Assembly (NCBI GenBank): GCA_964504285.1
Contig: CAZDDZ010000003.1
Location: 38,313-102,312, forward strand
Source of the DNA: Pseudoflavonifractor sp964504285
GTDB lineage: Bacteria; Bacillota; Clostridia; Oscillospirales; Oscillospiraceae
Length of the DNA: 64,000 nucleotides
Reading direction: 5' to 3'
This document shows positions 7,584 to 16,176 of this stretch, piece by piece. The notes below the pieces were generated by a model. The model was not told where the DNA came from, did no database searches, and was given only the letters and a program-made list of their open reading frames with translations. The translations under genes and the position numbers were made by a program. The stretch's first letter is position 1. Every line of letters starts with the position of its first letter.

Positions 7584-9359
7584 TTGAGCGGAAAAATCGT
7601 AAAGGTCTCCGGCCCGCTGGTGGTTGCCACCGGACTGGCCGACGCAAATATGGCCGACGTGGTTCGCGTAGGCGACCAGCGTCTGATTGGTGAAATCCTG
7701 ACCATGAATGGCGACTCGGCCTCCATTCAGGTCTACGAGGAGACCTCCGGCCTGGGCCCGGGCGCAGTGGTGGAGACCACCGGCTACCCCCTATCGGTAG
7801 AGCTGGGACCCGGCCTGATTGAGAATATCTACGACGGAATTCAGCGCCCCCTGGAGGAAATCATGAAGCTTGCCGGCGCGACCATTCAGCGCGGCATGGA
7901 GGTTCCCGCCCTGTCTCGGGAGAAGAAATGGAGCTTTGTCCCCACGGTTCAGCCCGGGGCGAAGGTAGCCGGGGGCGACGTAATCGGTACTGTGCAGGAG
8001 ACCCCTGTGGTACTCCATAAAATTATGGTGCCTATGGGCATGAGCGGCACCCTCGAAAAAATCGATGGCGGACAGTTTACCGTTGCCGATACGGTTGCCG
8101 TTTTGAAGGATGACAACGGTAATACCCATAATCTGACCATGATGCAGAAGTGGCCGGTGCGCCGCGGCCGCCCCTATAAGCAGAAGTATCCCCCCACCGC
8201 ACCCCTCTGCTCCGGTCAGCGTATTATTGACACCATGTTCCCCATCGCCAAAGGCGGCACCGCCGCCGTTCCCGGCCCCTTCGGCTCGGGCAAGACGGTG
8301 GTGCAGCACCAGCTGGCCAAGTGGGCCGACGTGGATATTGTCATCTACATCGGCTGCGGTGAGCGCGGTAACGAAATGACCGACGTGCTCCGGGAGTTCC
8401 CCGAGCTGAAGGACCCCCGCACCGGCGAGAGCCTGATGAAGCGCACCGTGCTGATTGCCAACACCTCCGACATGCCCGTGGCTGCCCGTGAGGCCAGTAT
8501 TTACACCGGCATTACCATTGCCGAGTATTTCCGCGACATGGGCTACGACGTGGCGGTTATCGCCGACTCTACCTCCCGCTGGGCCGAGGCGCTCCGCGAG
8601 ATGTCCGGCCGTCTGGAGGAAATGCCCGGTGAGGAGGGCTACCCCGCCTACCTTTCCTCCCGCCTGGCGCAGTTCTACGAGCGGGCGGGCAGCGTGTCCT
8701 GCATCGGTGACCACGGCGAGCGCCGTGGCTCCCTCACCGCCGTGGGCGCGGTCTCCCCTCCGGGCGGCGACCTGTCCGAGCCGGTAAGTCAGGCCACCAT
8801 GCGAATTGTCAAGGTGTTCTGGGCCCTGGACGCGCAGCTGGCCTACCGCCGTCACTTCCCTGCCATTAACTGGCTCAACTCTTACTCCCTGTATCTGGAC
8901 AGTCTAAAGGGCTGGTTTGACGAGCATTTGGGCAAGGGCTTCCTGCGGAACCGCGATAAGGCGATGAGCATCCTCCAGGAGGAGGCCAGCCTGAACGAAA
9001 TTGTGCAGCTTGTCGGTAAGGACTCTCTGTCCCCCGCCGACCAGCTCACTCTGGAGACCGCCAAGATGATTCGGGAGGACTTCCTCCAGCAGAACGCCTT
9101 TGTGGACATTGACAGCTATTCCAGCTATGACCGTCAGGACAAGCTGATGGGCCTCATTTTAGAGTACGACAAGCTTTGCCGCGCCGCCATTGAGAAGAAG
9201 GCGCCCACTGCCGAGCTCTTTGAAATTCCTGCCCGTGAGTCCATTGGCCGCGCCAAGAGCGTGGAGGCCGACGCCTATGTGAGCGCGTATGCCGAAATCA
9301 GCACCGCCATGGAGCGGGAAATTGCCGCCGTCGCGGAGAAGGGAGGGCTTGAGGTATGA
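7584..9359 (+). CDS. ntpA: V-type ATPase catalytic subunit A
   Basis: A 591-residue protein of normal length. It has the P-loop GPFGSGKTV near residue 235, the GERGNEM segment, the SRWAEALREMSGRLEEMPGEEGYPAYL stretch and the bulge (non-homologous) region of V-type A subunits. It hydrolyses or makes ATP at the A-B interface. The TTG at 7584 is chosen because AAGAAGG (7568-7574) sits nine bases upstream and the product then begins SGKIVKVSGPLVVA as in homologues; an upstream in-frame start would add unrelated residues. The stop overlaps subunit B (ATGA). Confidence 0.95.
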   Translation: MSGKIVKVSGPLVVATGLADANMADVVRVGDQRLIGEILTMNGDSASIQVYEETSGLGPGAVVETTGYPLSVELGPGLIENIYDGIQRPLEEIMKLAGATIQRGMEVPALSREKKWSFVPTVQPGAKVAGGDVIGTVQETPVVLHKIMVPMGMSGTLEKIDGGQFTVADTVAVLKDDNGNTHNLTMMQKWPVRRGRPYKQKYPPTAPLCSGQRIIDTMFPIAKGGTAAVPGPFGSGKTVVQHQLAKWADVDIVIYIGCGERGNEMTDVLREFPELKDPRTGESLMKRTVLIANTSDMPVAAREASIYTGITIAEYFRDMGYDVAVIADSTSRWAEALREMSGRLEEMPGEEGYPAYLSSRLAQFYERAGSVSCIGDHGERRGSLTAVGAVSPPGGDLSEPVSQATMRIVKVFWALDAQLAYRRHFPAINWLNSYSLYLDSLKGWFDEHLGKGFLRNRDKAMSILQEEASLNEIVQLVGKDSLSPADQLTLETAKMIREDFLQQNAFVDIDSYSSYDRQDKLMGLILEYDKLCRAAIEKKAPTAELFEIPARESIGRAKSVEADAYVSAYAEISTAMEREIAAVAEKGGLEV

Positions 9360-10735
9360 TTCGAGAGTACAAAACGATTCAAGAGATCAACGGCCCTCTG
9401 ATGATGGTGCGTAAGGTTCAGAATGTGACCTATGATGAGCTGGGCGAGATTGAGCTGCCCGACGGCTCCGTCCGCAGCTGCCGCGTGCTGGAGGTCAACG
9501 GCGATAACGCTGTGGTTCAGCTCTTTGAGGCCTCCGCCGGTATTAACCTCAAGGACTCCCGCGTCCGTTTCCTGGGGCACCCCCTGGAGCTGGCGGTGTC
9601 CGGCGATATGCTGGGCCGTGTCTTTAACGGCATGGGTCACCCCATCGACGGCGGTCCCGAGATTCTGGCCGAGGAGCGCCGGGACATTAACGGCCTGGCC
9701 ATGAACCCCGCCGCCCGTGACTACCCCAACGAGTTTATTCAGACCGGTATTTCCTCCATTGACGGCCTGAACACCCTGGTGCGCGGCCAGAAGCTGCCTA
9801 TTTTCTCCGGCTCGGGGCTGCCCCACGCTGCCCTGGCCGCACAGATTGCCCGTCAGGCCAAGGTGCTGGACGGGGCCAGTAACTTTGCCGTAGTATTCGC
9901 GGCTATCGGCATTACCTTTGAGGAATCCAACTTCTTTATCGAGGAGTTCCGCCGCACCGGCGCCATTGACCGTACCGTGCTGTTCACGAATCTGGCCAAC
10001 GACCCCGCTGTCGAGCGTATTGCCACCCCCCGTATGGCGCTGACCGCTGCCGAGTATCTGGCCTTTGAGAAGGGGATGCATGTTCTGGTCATCATGACCG
10101 ACATCACCAACTACGCCGAGGCGCTCCGCGAGGTCTCGGCCGCCAAGAAGGAAGTGCCCGGCCGACGGGGCTATCCCGGCTACCTGTACACCGACCTTGC
10201 CACCATGTACGAGCGGGCAGGCCGCCACCTGGGTAACGATGGCTCCATTACTATGATTCCCATCCTCACCATGCCCGAGGATGACAAGACCCACCCCATC
10301 CCCGACCTCACCGGTTATATCACAGAGGGGCAGATTATCCTATCCCGCGAGTTATATCGGCGCGGCGTAATACCCCCTGTTGACGTTTTGCCCTCCCTTT
10401 CCCGTCTAAAGGACAAGGGCGTGGGCCCCGGCAAGACCCGCGAGGATCACGCCGGTACCATGAACCAGCTTTTTGCCGCCTACTCTACGGGTAAGGAAAT
10501 GAAGGAGCTTATGTCCATTCTGGGCGAAGCTGCCCTCTCCCCCACCGACCTGCTCTACGCCAAATTTGCCGATGAATTTGAGCGCCGCTACGTCTCTCAG
10601 GGCAGCGAGGAAAACCGCTCGATTATCGAAACCCTGGACTTGGGCTGGGAGCTTTTGAGCATCCTTCCCAAGGCTGAATTGAAGCGTATTAAGCCGGAGC
10701 TGATTGAGAAATATCTCCCAAAAAAGGGGGAATAA
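9356..10735 (+). CDS. ntpB: V-type ATPase regulatory subunit B
   Basis: A 459-residue non-catalytic head subunit. It lacks a P-loop but keeps the family segments FSGSGLPHAALAAQIARQA, the VIMTDITNYAEALREVSAAKKEVPGRRGYPGYLYTDLATMYERAG core and the ITEGQIILSRELY motif. It starts inside the stop of subunit A (four-base ATGA overlap), which should give equal amounts of A and B. It alternates with A in the head hexamer. Confidence 0.95.
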   Translation: MIREYKTIQEINGPLMMVRKVQNVTYDELGEIELPDGSVRSCRVLEVNGDNAVVQLFEASAGINLKDSRVRFLGHPLELAVSGDMLGRVFNGMGHPIDGGPEILAEERRDINGLAMNPAARDYPNEFIQTGISSIDGLNTLVRGQKLPIFSGSGLPHAALAAQIARQAKVLDGASNFAVVFAAIGITFEESNFFIEEFRRTGAIDRTVLFTNLANDPAVERIATPRMALTAAEYLAFEKGMHVLVIMTDITNYAEALREVSAAKKEVPGRRGYPGYLYTDLATMYERAGRHLGNDGSITMIPILTMPEDDKTHPIPDLTGYITEGQIILSRELYRRGVIPPVDVLPSLSRLKDKGVGPGKTREDHAGTMNQLFAAYSTGKEMKELMSILGEAALSPTDLLYAKFADEFERRYVSQGSEENRSIIETLDLGWELLSILPKAELKRIKPELIEKYLPKKGE

Positions 10736-10738
10736 CCG

Positions 10739-11446
10739 ATGCCCGCTATTAACGTAAACCCGACCCGTATGGAGCTTACCCGGCTCAAGGGGCGGCTCAA
10801 GACCGCTACCCGGGGCCATAAGCTCCTGAAAGATAAGCGGGACGAGCTGATGAAGCAGTTTCTGGACGTGGTGCGGGAAAACCGCGCGCTGCGGCGCAAG
10901 GTGGAGGAGGGGCTTATGCGGGCCCACGGTTCCTTTACGGTGGCCTCCGCGCTCATGTCCAACGAAATGCTGGAGCAGTCCCTGCTCTATCCCAAGCAGT
11001 CGGTGTCTCTGGACATGACCTTTCAGAACATCATGTCGGTGAATGTGCCGGAGTACCACTTTAAGACCAAAAGCGACAATTCCGGGGAGATTTACCCCTA
11101 CGGCTTTGCCGCCACCTCCGGTGAGCTGGACGGCGCGGTGGATGCCTTGGCAAGCGTCTTTCAGGATATGCTGCGGCTGGCGCAGATTGAAAAGACCTCC
11201 CAGCTGCTGGCCGAGGAGATTGAAAAGACCAGAAGGCGGGTCAACGCCCTGGAGTATGTTAAAATCCCTCAAATGCAGGAGAGCATTAAGTATATCTCCA
11301 TGAAGCTGGACGAAAACGAGCGCTCGGCTACCATTCGCCTGATGAAAGTCAAGGATATGCTGCTGGCCCAGGCTATTGAGGAAAAACGCAAGCTGGACGC
11401 CCAGGAGCTGGAAGCTTTTGGCGGACATTTGGCGGAAGAAGTATAA
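10739..11446 (+). CDS. ntpD: V-type ATPase central-shaft subunit D
   Basis: A 235-residue subunit. It begins VNPTRMELTRLKGRLKTATRGHKLLKDKRDELM, a diagnostic helix, and ends with a second long helix (EYVKIPQMQESIKYISMKLDENERSATIRLMKVKDML). The two form the antiparallel coiled coil that rotates inside the A3B3 head. It is the last gene of the operon and lies three bases after subunit B. A terminator follows directly. Confidence 0.95.
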   Translation: MPAINVNPTRMELTRLKGRLKTATRGHKLLKDKRDELMKQFLDVVRENRALRRKVEEGLMRAHGSFTVASALMSNEMLEQSLLYPKQSVSLDMTFQNIMSVNVPEYHFKTKSDNSGEIYPYGFAATSGELDGAVDALASVFQDMLRLAQIEKTSQLLAEEIEKTRRRVNALEYVKIPQMQESIKYISMKLDENERSATIRLMKVKDMLLAQAIEEKRKLDAQELEAFGGHLAEEV

Positions 11447-11448
11447 GA

Positions 11449-11491
11449 AAAAACCGCGGAGTCACCCAAACGGGCGGCTTCGCGGTTTTAT
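11449..11491 (+). terminator. Terminator of the V-ATPase operon
   Basis: AAAACCGCG pairs with CGCGGTTTT, and inner CCC/GGG pairs extend the hairpin. A T-rich end follows, directly after subunit D. Confidence 0.8.
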
Positions 11492-11538
11492 GTTTGTAAC
11501 GGCGGCTGGGAAAGCGCTCCGCCATGGGCGGGGCTATG

Positions 11539-12075
11539 TTACGGCTTGCACACCGAGCAGGGGGCGTACCCCTGGTTTTTAGCGCTGGTGAGGGTGATGG
11601 AAATCTGGCTTTTGGAGAGATAACGGCAGCCGGAACGGTGGTATTTGCCGCCGGACTTGGTCACGTAGACGGTGGCTGCCTGAGGTTCTGCTTCCGCCGA
11701 GGGTGCGGGAGTGGGGGTGGCAGAAGGTACGACGGCAGGGAGCGCGTCGGTGGCTTTGCCCAGGGTTACGCTGCCGGTGGCGGAATCCCAGCTGATTTCC
11801 GCGTCAAACAGCTCGGCCACACGGCGGACGGGCAGGTAGGTGGTGCCGTTACCCGAAGGGTCGGTAAAGAGAACGGAGGTAGGGGCCTGATAACCGTTTT
11901 CCAGCAAGTAATCCTCCCCGGCAAAAAAGACCTGCACGCCGTTTTGGATTAGCCCTACCGTGTTAAACTCCACAGTCCCAACCGCGCCGGAAGCGGCCAG
12001 GGCAGTGACTCCGAAACCAAACAGTAAGGCTGTGGTCAGCATTCCTGCCAAAAATGCTGGGAGACGTTTTTTCAT
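11539..12075 (-). CDS. Secreted stalk-domain protein with a C-terminal Cys/His motif
   Basis: A 178-residue protein. Residues 1-29 are a signal peptide (KKRLPAFLAGMLTTALLFGFGVTALA). Residues about 38-105 resemble a copper-amine-oxidase-N-like stalk domain (VLFTDPSGNGTTYLPVRRVAELF), an extracellular protein-interaction fold. A Pro/Thr/Ala linker follows, then a tail YHRSGCRYLSKSQISITLTSA...GYAPCSVCKP. That tail, with an H-x3-C and C-x2-C arrangement, resembles the short Ada-like zinc modules found at the end of secreted nucleases and cell-wall proteins. The function is unknown; surface attachment or metal binding is an inference. Confidence 0.7.
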   Translation of the reverse strand: MKKRLPAFLAGMLTTALLFGFGVTALAASGAVGTVEFNTVGLIQNGVQVFFAGEDYLLENGYQAPTSVLFTDPSGNGTTYLPVRRVAELFDAEISWDSATGSVTLGKATDALPAVVPSATPTPAPSAEAEPQAATVYVTKSGGKYHRSGCRYLSKSQISITLTSAKNQGYAPCSVCKP

Positions 12076-12224
12076 AGTAAGCCCTCCTTTTGGCTCTACT
12101 TTAACCTAGTTAGCACAAAAAGACGGTCGAAAAATGGCGCGACATGGCGAAGTTTTAGCCCAAGGGACGGATGCATGGGCTTTTTGAAAACACTGCAAGG
12201 GCATGGGGAATCTGGTTTAAATGT

Positions 12225-12258
12225 AAACGGGCTGCCGCGGCATTGCGGCAGCCCGTTT
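12225..12258 (-). terminator. Terminator for the germination-type gene cluster
   Basis: A 14-bp perfect stem AAACGGGCTGCCGC/GCGGCAGCCCGTTT around a six-base loop lies just beyond the stop of the 12276-12734 gene, read on the minus strand. Confidence 0.75.
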
Positions 12259-12275
12259 GTACTTAGTGGGGCGGA

Positions 12276-12734
12276 TTACCGGGGCATCATGGGCCAGGAG
12301 CTGCGGTTCATAATTTCCTCGCGGCTGAGGTGGGAAGTTCCGGGGAGCTGGAGGGGGGGCGTTTCCGGGTTTGCATAGAGGGATTGCAGCGCATTGGGCA
12401 GGTTTCCGGTGGCTCCGGGCCGCTGCCCCGGGAAATAGAAGGTGACGAATTTGATAGAGAAGATGTCACACACCACAAAGGTCTGGGAACCCTCCTCGTA
12501 AAGAGTGACGGTGTTGCGGCCTACGGCATAGAGAATGCCGAACTTTTTCATGGTGGTCTGGGTGCCGATCAGGAACTCGATGACAACAAATTCGCCCAGA
12601 TTTTCGGATAGAAGCTGCTGAAGGGAACCCCGCATGGCTTCGGTGTTGAAATCCTCCTCCGGGGGAGTCTGGAAGGTGGGGGGGGTGTTAATCTGCGCAG
12701 GTGCGCGAGAGGGCTGAGGATAATATTGTGGCAT
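12276..12734 (-). CDS. GerQ-like spore coat protein (tentative)
   Basis: A 152-residue protein with a Pro/Gln/Tyr-rich N-terminus (MPQYYPQPSRAPAQIN). A conserved-looking core at about residues 33-105 follows: MRGSLQQLLSENLGEFVVIEFLIGT, a KKFGILYAVGRNTVTLYE strand pair and VVCDIFSIKFVTFY. This resembles GerQ, the coat protein that holds the cortex lytic enzyme CwlJ in place, in length and strand pattern. It lies 20 bases after a CwlJ-like gene on the same strand, the expected partner. Sequence identity to GerQ looks modest, so it may be another coat protein. Confidence 0.6.
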   Translation of the reverse strand: MPQYYPQPSRAPAQINTPPTFQTPPEEDFNTEAMRGSLQQLLSENLGEFVVIEFLIGTQTTMKKFGILYAVGRNTVTLYEEGSQTFVVCDIFSIKFVTFYFPGQRPGATGNLPNALQSLYANPETPPLQLPGTSHLSREEIMNRSSWPMMPR

Positions 12735-12754
12735 AATTGTAACTCCTTTTGCGG

Positions 12755-13189
12755 TTAAGTATCGGCGTAGGCCGGGGTGGGATTATAAAAGCAGTGATCA
12801 CCGATGCGGATCACAAAGCTGCCCACCGTCGAGGGGAAATTGGGCTTGCAGTTTTCACTGAAGGGATTGAAAAACCAGAGAGCGGTGCCCAGGTTTGTCA
12901 GGCGGTTACCCGCCATGGCCCACTCGGCAATGTCCCAGTGGATCTGCTCTAAGCTCATATTGTGAATGTTTTGGGGATTGTACCGGCCGCCCACGGTCTC
13001 CATGGCGCAGGTGAATTGGCGCGGCTGAAAGACGACCTGACGCACGGTGTTCAGCCGTCCGTACTCTCCGTAGGCCACATTCACCCGGTTCATCACCACC
13101 GAGGCCACCGCTCTCATGCCGTTGTCCCCTTCGCCGCCCGCCTCGCATTTAATGATGCGGGCCAAAAGCTCCAGGTCGGAATATGCCAT
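12755..13189 (-). CDS. cwlJ: Cell wall hydrolase, CwlJ/SleB family
   Basis: A 144-residue protein consisting only of a Hydrolase_2 (SleB/CwlJ) domain. It starts LELLARIIKCEAGGEGDNGMRAVASVVMNRV, where the Glu in CEAGGE is the catalytic acid, and has FTCAMET and ALWFFNP segments. There is no signal peptide and no peptidoglycan-binding domain, which fits CwlJ (coat-located, made in the mother cell) better than SleB. Its role would be to degrade the spore cortex at germination. It is followed by the GerQ-like gene and preceded by a small membrane protein gene 19 bases away. Confidence 0.85.
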   Translation of the reverse strand: MAYSDLELLARIIKCEAGGEGDNGMRAVASVVMNRVNVAYGEYGRLNTVRQVVFQPRQFTCAMETVGGRYNPQNIHNMSLEQIHWDIAEWAMAGNRLTNLGTALWFFNPFSENCKPNFPSTVGSFVIRIGDHCFYNPTPAYADT

Positions 13190-13208
13190 TGTTGTTGTAC
13201 CTCCGGAA

Positions 13209-13637
13209 TCAGCTTGGAAGAAGGTCGGCTTCCAGCAGGGCGGGCTGGCGGCTTTCCTCCACGAAGTTCAGATCATCAAAGCGCAGAATTGCCGCGCACA
13301 GCACCAGAATGGAGGCCCATAAATTAATGTGTGCCGAGCGCAGAGCCACTGGGTCATCCCCTGCTTGGGCCGTCCGCAGCGCCTTAATGGCCAGATACAG
13401 GAAAAAGCCAAGCCCCCCCACGGCTAGGGACGAGGAAGCGTGCTTAATGGGGTAGACGGGGGGGAGGCTGGATGCAGCCTGGGTGTCGCCCTGAATGGTG
13501 CTGCACAGAGTCTTGCGCTGAATGGTGACCGAGAGAAAGGAGAGAATCAGGGACACAAGGAGAAGAAGGAGAAAAAACAGGGAGCCGTCTATGTCTGCCA
13601 AGTGGTCACAAAGTGTCTTTTTTTCGGTGTCCTCCAT
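13209..13637 (-). CDS. Small membrane protein of unknown function
   Basis: A 142-residue protein with a transmembrane helix at about 19-37 (GSLFFLLLLLVSLILSFLS), a second at about 72-88 (LAVGGLGFFLYLAIKAL) and a third hydrophobic stretch at about 104-117 (INLWASILVLCAAILRF). I do not recognise a family. It lies 19 bases upstream of the CwlJ-like gene on the same strand, so a role in the spore envelope is possible but is only a context inference. Confidence 0.65.
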   Translation of the reverse strand: MEDTEKKTLCDHLADIDGSLFFLLLLLVSLILSFLSVTIQRKTLCSTIQGDTQAASSLPPVYPIKHASSSLAVGGLGFFLYLAIKALRTAQAGDDPVALRSAHINLWASILVLCAAILRFDDLNFVEESRQPALLEADLLPS

Positions 13638-13667
13638 TGCTGTGCCCCTTTCCTGCTCGTTTCTGCC

Positions 13668-15062
13668 CTATTCTATGCCGCTCTGCCTGATTGCGTGAGC
13701 TAAATCGGCGGCAGCATGGCTGGCGTCCTCCGCTGCAAGGCCCGCAAAGCCCAGCACCAGTGTGCCGGGGAGGGGGGAGGGGCCGTGACAGTATTCTCCC
13801 AGGGCGTGCACCCGGTAGCCGGCCTCTGCCGCTGCCCGCACCAGAGCTGCGTCCTCCCTGCCCGGCAGGGTTAGCAGCAGGTGAAGCCCGGCGTCGTTGC
13901 CTGAGACCGTCCCTTCCGGAAAGACCTGTTCCAGCGCCACGGTCAGCGCAAGGCACCGGGCGCGGTAAAGATTTCCCACCCGCCGCAGGTGCCGAGCATA
14001 CTGGCCCGAGGATAAAAACCGAGCCAGTACCCACTGCTCGAATCGAGAGACGGTAGACGCGCCGTGGGCAAATTTTTCCCGGTAGGCAGGGAGCAAGCCC
14101 TCGGGCAGAATTAAATAGGCCGCGCGGATAGAGGGAGCAATGGAGCGGCTGAAGGTACCGGTGTAAACCACCCGTCCACCCTTGTCCTGCCCCTGCATGG
14201 CAGGAATGGGGCGGGAGGCGTAGCGGAACTCGCTGTCGTAGTCATCCTCCACGATATAACGCTCAGCTCCGGCATATGCCCAGCGTAGCAGCTCGGCCCG
14301 CCGTCCGGCAGGCATGGTGACTCCCAGGGGAAACTGGTGGGAAGGTGTGACGTAAACCGCTCCCGCGCCGCTCCCGGAGAGCACGTCAGGCTGAAGGCCC
14401 TGGCTGTCTACCTGAACGGGAACAAATTTCCGCCGCAGGTTGTCAAGGCTGCGGTAGGTGGCCCGGTAGCCGGGGTTTTCGAGAGCGATAGGCGCGTCGG
14501 TGGGCAAAAGCTGAAGCAGTACGTCCAGCAGATATTCCATTCCGGCGCCCACCACCACCTGCTCGGGGCGGCAGATCACCCCCCGATACTGGTGGAGAAA
14601 TGCGCACAGCGCCTCCCTTAGCGGTAAATCCCCCTGGGGGTGTCCCCGCTGGAGGAGCTGTGGCTCCTGCACCGCCTGGCGCATAAGTCGTGCCCAGGTG
14701 GCGTAGGGAAATACTGAGGTATCCACCGCTGCGGTGGAAAAGCAGTCGTTTAGGGCAGGGGGCTCCACAGGCGGGGGCACGGGCACCGTTTGAGCGGGCG
14801 GAACCTCCGGCGTCAGCACGGCGCCCACACGGTACCCGCTCCGGGGCAGGGCACGGATATAGCCCTCGGCGGCGAGAAGTCCATAAGCCCCCTCTACCGT
14901 GGACTGGCTAACCCCCAGGTGGGCGCACAGCGCCCGCTTGGAGGGCAGCTTATCGCCCTCCAGCAGCCGGGATGCGCGGATTTCCTCCACCACATAGCGG
15001 TAAATTTGCTCATACAGCGGTAATGTCCCGTCATAGTCCGGAACAAATAAAAAGTCTGCCAT
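13668..15062 (-). CDS. MocR/PdxR-type regulator (GntR HTH fused to aminotransferase fold)
   Basis: A 464-residue protein. The N-terminal GntR winged helix (about 1-75) has PLYEQIYRYVVEEIRA, GDKLPSKRALCAHLGVSQSTVEGAYGLL and GYIRALPRSGYRV. A class-I aminotransferase domain follows, with VVVGAGMEYLLDVLLQLL, ALENPGYRA and IVEDDYDSEFRY. The usual PLP-anchoring lysine (GTFSK) is replaced by arginine: GTFSRSIAPSIRAAY, codon CGC. The ATG at 15062 has GGAGGG eight bases upstream; a TTG further up lies before that site. It is divergent from an ECF vitamin transporter component. By analogy with PdxR it may control vitamin B6 uptake. Confidence 0.88.
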   Translation of the reverse strand: MADFLFVPDYDGTLPLYEQIYRYVVEEIRASRLLEGDKLPSKRALCAHLGVSQSTVEGAYGLLAAEGYIRALPRSGYRVGAVLTPEVPPAQTVPVPPPVEPPALNDCFSTAAVDTSVFPYATWARLMRQAVQEPQLLQRGHPQGDLPLREALCAFLHQYRGVICRPEQVVVGAGMEYLLDVLLQLLPTDAPIALENPGYRATYRSLDNLRRKFVPVQVDSQGLQPDVLSGSGAGAVYVTPSHQFPLGVTMPAGRRAELLRWAYAGAERYIVEDDYDSEFRYASRPIPAMQGQDKGGRVVYTGTFSRSIAPSIRAAYLILPEGLLPAYREKFAHGASTVSRFEQWVLARFLSSGQYARHLRRVGNLYRARCLALTVALEQVFPEGTVSGNDAGLHLLLTLPGREDAALVRAAAEAGYRVHALGEYCHGPSPLPGTLVLGFAGLAAEDASHAAADLAHAIRQSGIE

Positions 15063-15080
15063 CGATATGCCCTCCAATCT

Positions 15081-15143
15081 GACCCTGTAAAATAGTCAAT
15101 AACTGATACTTTTAATCATGCCAGTTTATACTATAATAGGGTC
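15081..15143. promoter_or_regulatory. Divergent control region with GACCCT inverted repeat
   Basis: GACCCT at 15081-15086 and AGGGTC at 15138-15143 form an inverted pair spanning the region between the MocR-type regulator and the ECF gene. A TATAAT -10 box lies at 15132-15137 for the ECF gene, directly against the right half-site. MocR regulators usually bind such spaced half-sites, so this is a good operator candidate. Confidence 0.5.
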
Positions 15144-15175
15144 AACAACGGTGGTTGTCAAGCGAGGAGGAATTT

Positions 15176-15751
15176 ATGATGTTACGCAACAACAGCAGAC
15201 TGATGAAAATTGTGCTGGGCGGGCTTATGGCGGCGCTGGTCTTTTTGGGCTCCATGCTGCGCATTACCCTGCCGGTCAACGTGGGCACAACGTCCTTTCA
15301 TCTGGGGAACATTATGTGTGCCCTGTCGGGAATGATTTTAGGCCCTGTCGGTGGTGGGCTGGCCTCTGGAATCGGTTCCCTGCTCTACGATTTTACAAAC
15401 CCCCTTTACATTGCCGAGAGCTGGATTACGTTCCTTACCAAGGGCGCTTACGGCGTTGTGGTAGGCTTGGTGGTTTGGGGAAGAAAAGGCGACAAGCTTT
15501 CCTATTCAAGAGGTGTGGTTGCCACAGTGGCCGGCGCGGTTAGCTACGCCGCCCTCTATCTCTTTAAGGGCTTTGCCTGGGATGGGTTATTGCTGGGCGG
15601 GCTTCAAGCGGGACCGGCAGCGGCCGCTCTGGCGGCAAAGCTGCCCGCCACTGCCTTTAACGCCGTGATTGCCGTGGTCTGCGCTCCTGCCCTGGCCATC
15701 GCCATTCAAAAGGCGCTGCTGCCGTCTTATCGGCGATTTATAAAAGAATAG
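15176..15751 (+). CDS. ECF transporter S component (vitamin uptake, possibly pyridoxine)
   Basis: A 191-residue membrane protein with about six helices (IVLGGLMAALVFLGSMLRITLP, GNIMCALSGMILGPVGGGLASGIGSLLYDF, WITFLTKGAYGVVVGLVVWG and more). The LGPVGGGLASGIGSLLYD segment after a conserved first helix is typical of substrate-capturing S components that share an energising EcfAAT module encoded elsewhere. The substrate is not readable from sequence. The divergent MocR/PdxR-like regulator suggests vitamin B6. The start is ATG at 15176 with GAGGAGG six bases upstream; the next codon is also ATG. Confidence 0.82.
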   Translation: MMLRNNSRLMKIVLGGLMAALVFLGSMLRITLPVNVGTTSFHLGNIMCALSGMILGPVGGGLASGIGSLLYDFTNPLYIAESWITFLTKGAYGVVVGLVVWGRKGDKLSYSRGVVATVAGAVSYAALYLFKGFAWDGLLLGGLQAGPAAAALAAKLPATAFNAVIAVVCAPALAIAIQKALLPSYRRFIKE

Positions 15752-15753
15752 AA

Positions 15754-15802
15754 AACAAGTAAAGAGACTGCCGCACTTCTTGCGGCAGTCTCTTTACTTG
15801 TT
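15754..15802. terminator. Bidirectional terminator
   Basis: A perfect 22-bp stem (15754-15775 with 15781-15802) closes a five-base loop. It lies between the convergent ECF S-component gene and azlD, with A and T runs that allow use on both strands. Confidence 0.9.
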
Positions 15803-15837
15803 ACGAAAATCATAAAGGCTGATGCTGATTTACGCTG

Positions 15838-16176
15838 TTATACAAACACGACCTGCACCAGCACCATGTATAAAATCGTGCCGCCGAAGATGGACAGAAG
15901 ATTATTTTTCTTAAGCAGGTGAAGGATAACCACCGCCGCCACGGCGATAAGCTGAGGCAGCCACTGACCGGGCACCAAAAAATCGGCGTTTCGCAGACCG
16001 CGCAGACAGTAGACGATGAGCATGGCGATTACCGCCGGAGGCAGTACTCTGCCCAGATAAAGTACCACCTTGGGCGGGGTTTCCCCCCGGTCAAAGAGGA
16101 GGAAGGGCAGGGCTCGAGTGGCAAAGGTGACCAGTGCCATCACGGCAATAGCGAGAATGGCTTGTACAGGGGTCAT
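15838..16176 (-). CDS. azlD: AzlD family branched-chain amino acid exporter small subunit
   Basis: A 112-residue protein with four hydrophobic helices. AILAIAVMALVTFATRALPFLLFDRG at the start is the AzlD signature, with an arginine and proline in the first helix. It works with AzlC as an exporter of branched-chain amino acids or analogues. The ATG overlaps the azlC stop by four bases, so the pair is coupled. Confidence 0.9.
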   Translation of the reverse strand: MTPVQAILAIAVMALVTFATRALPFLLFDRGETPPKVVLYLGRVLPPAVIAMLIVYCLRGLRNADFLVPGQWLPQLIAVAAVVILHLLKKNNLLSIFGGTILYMVLVQVVFV

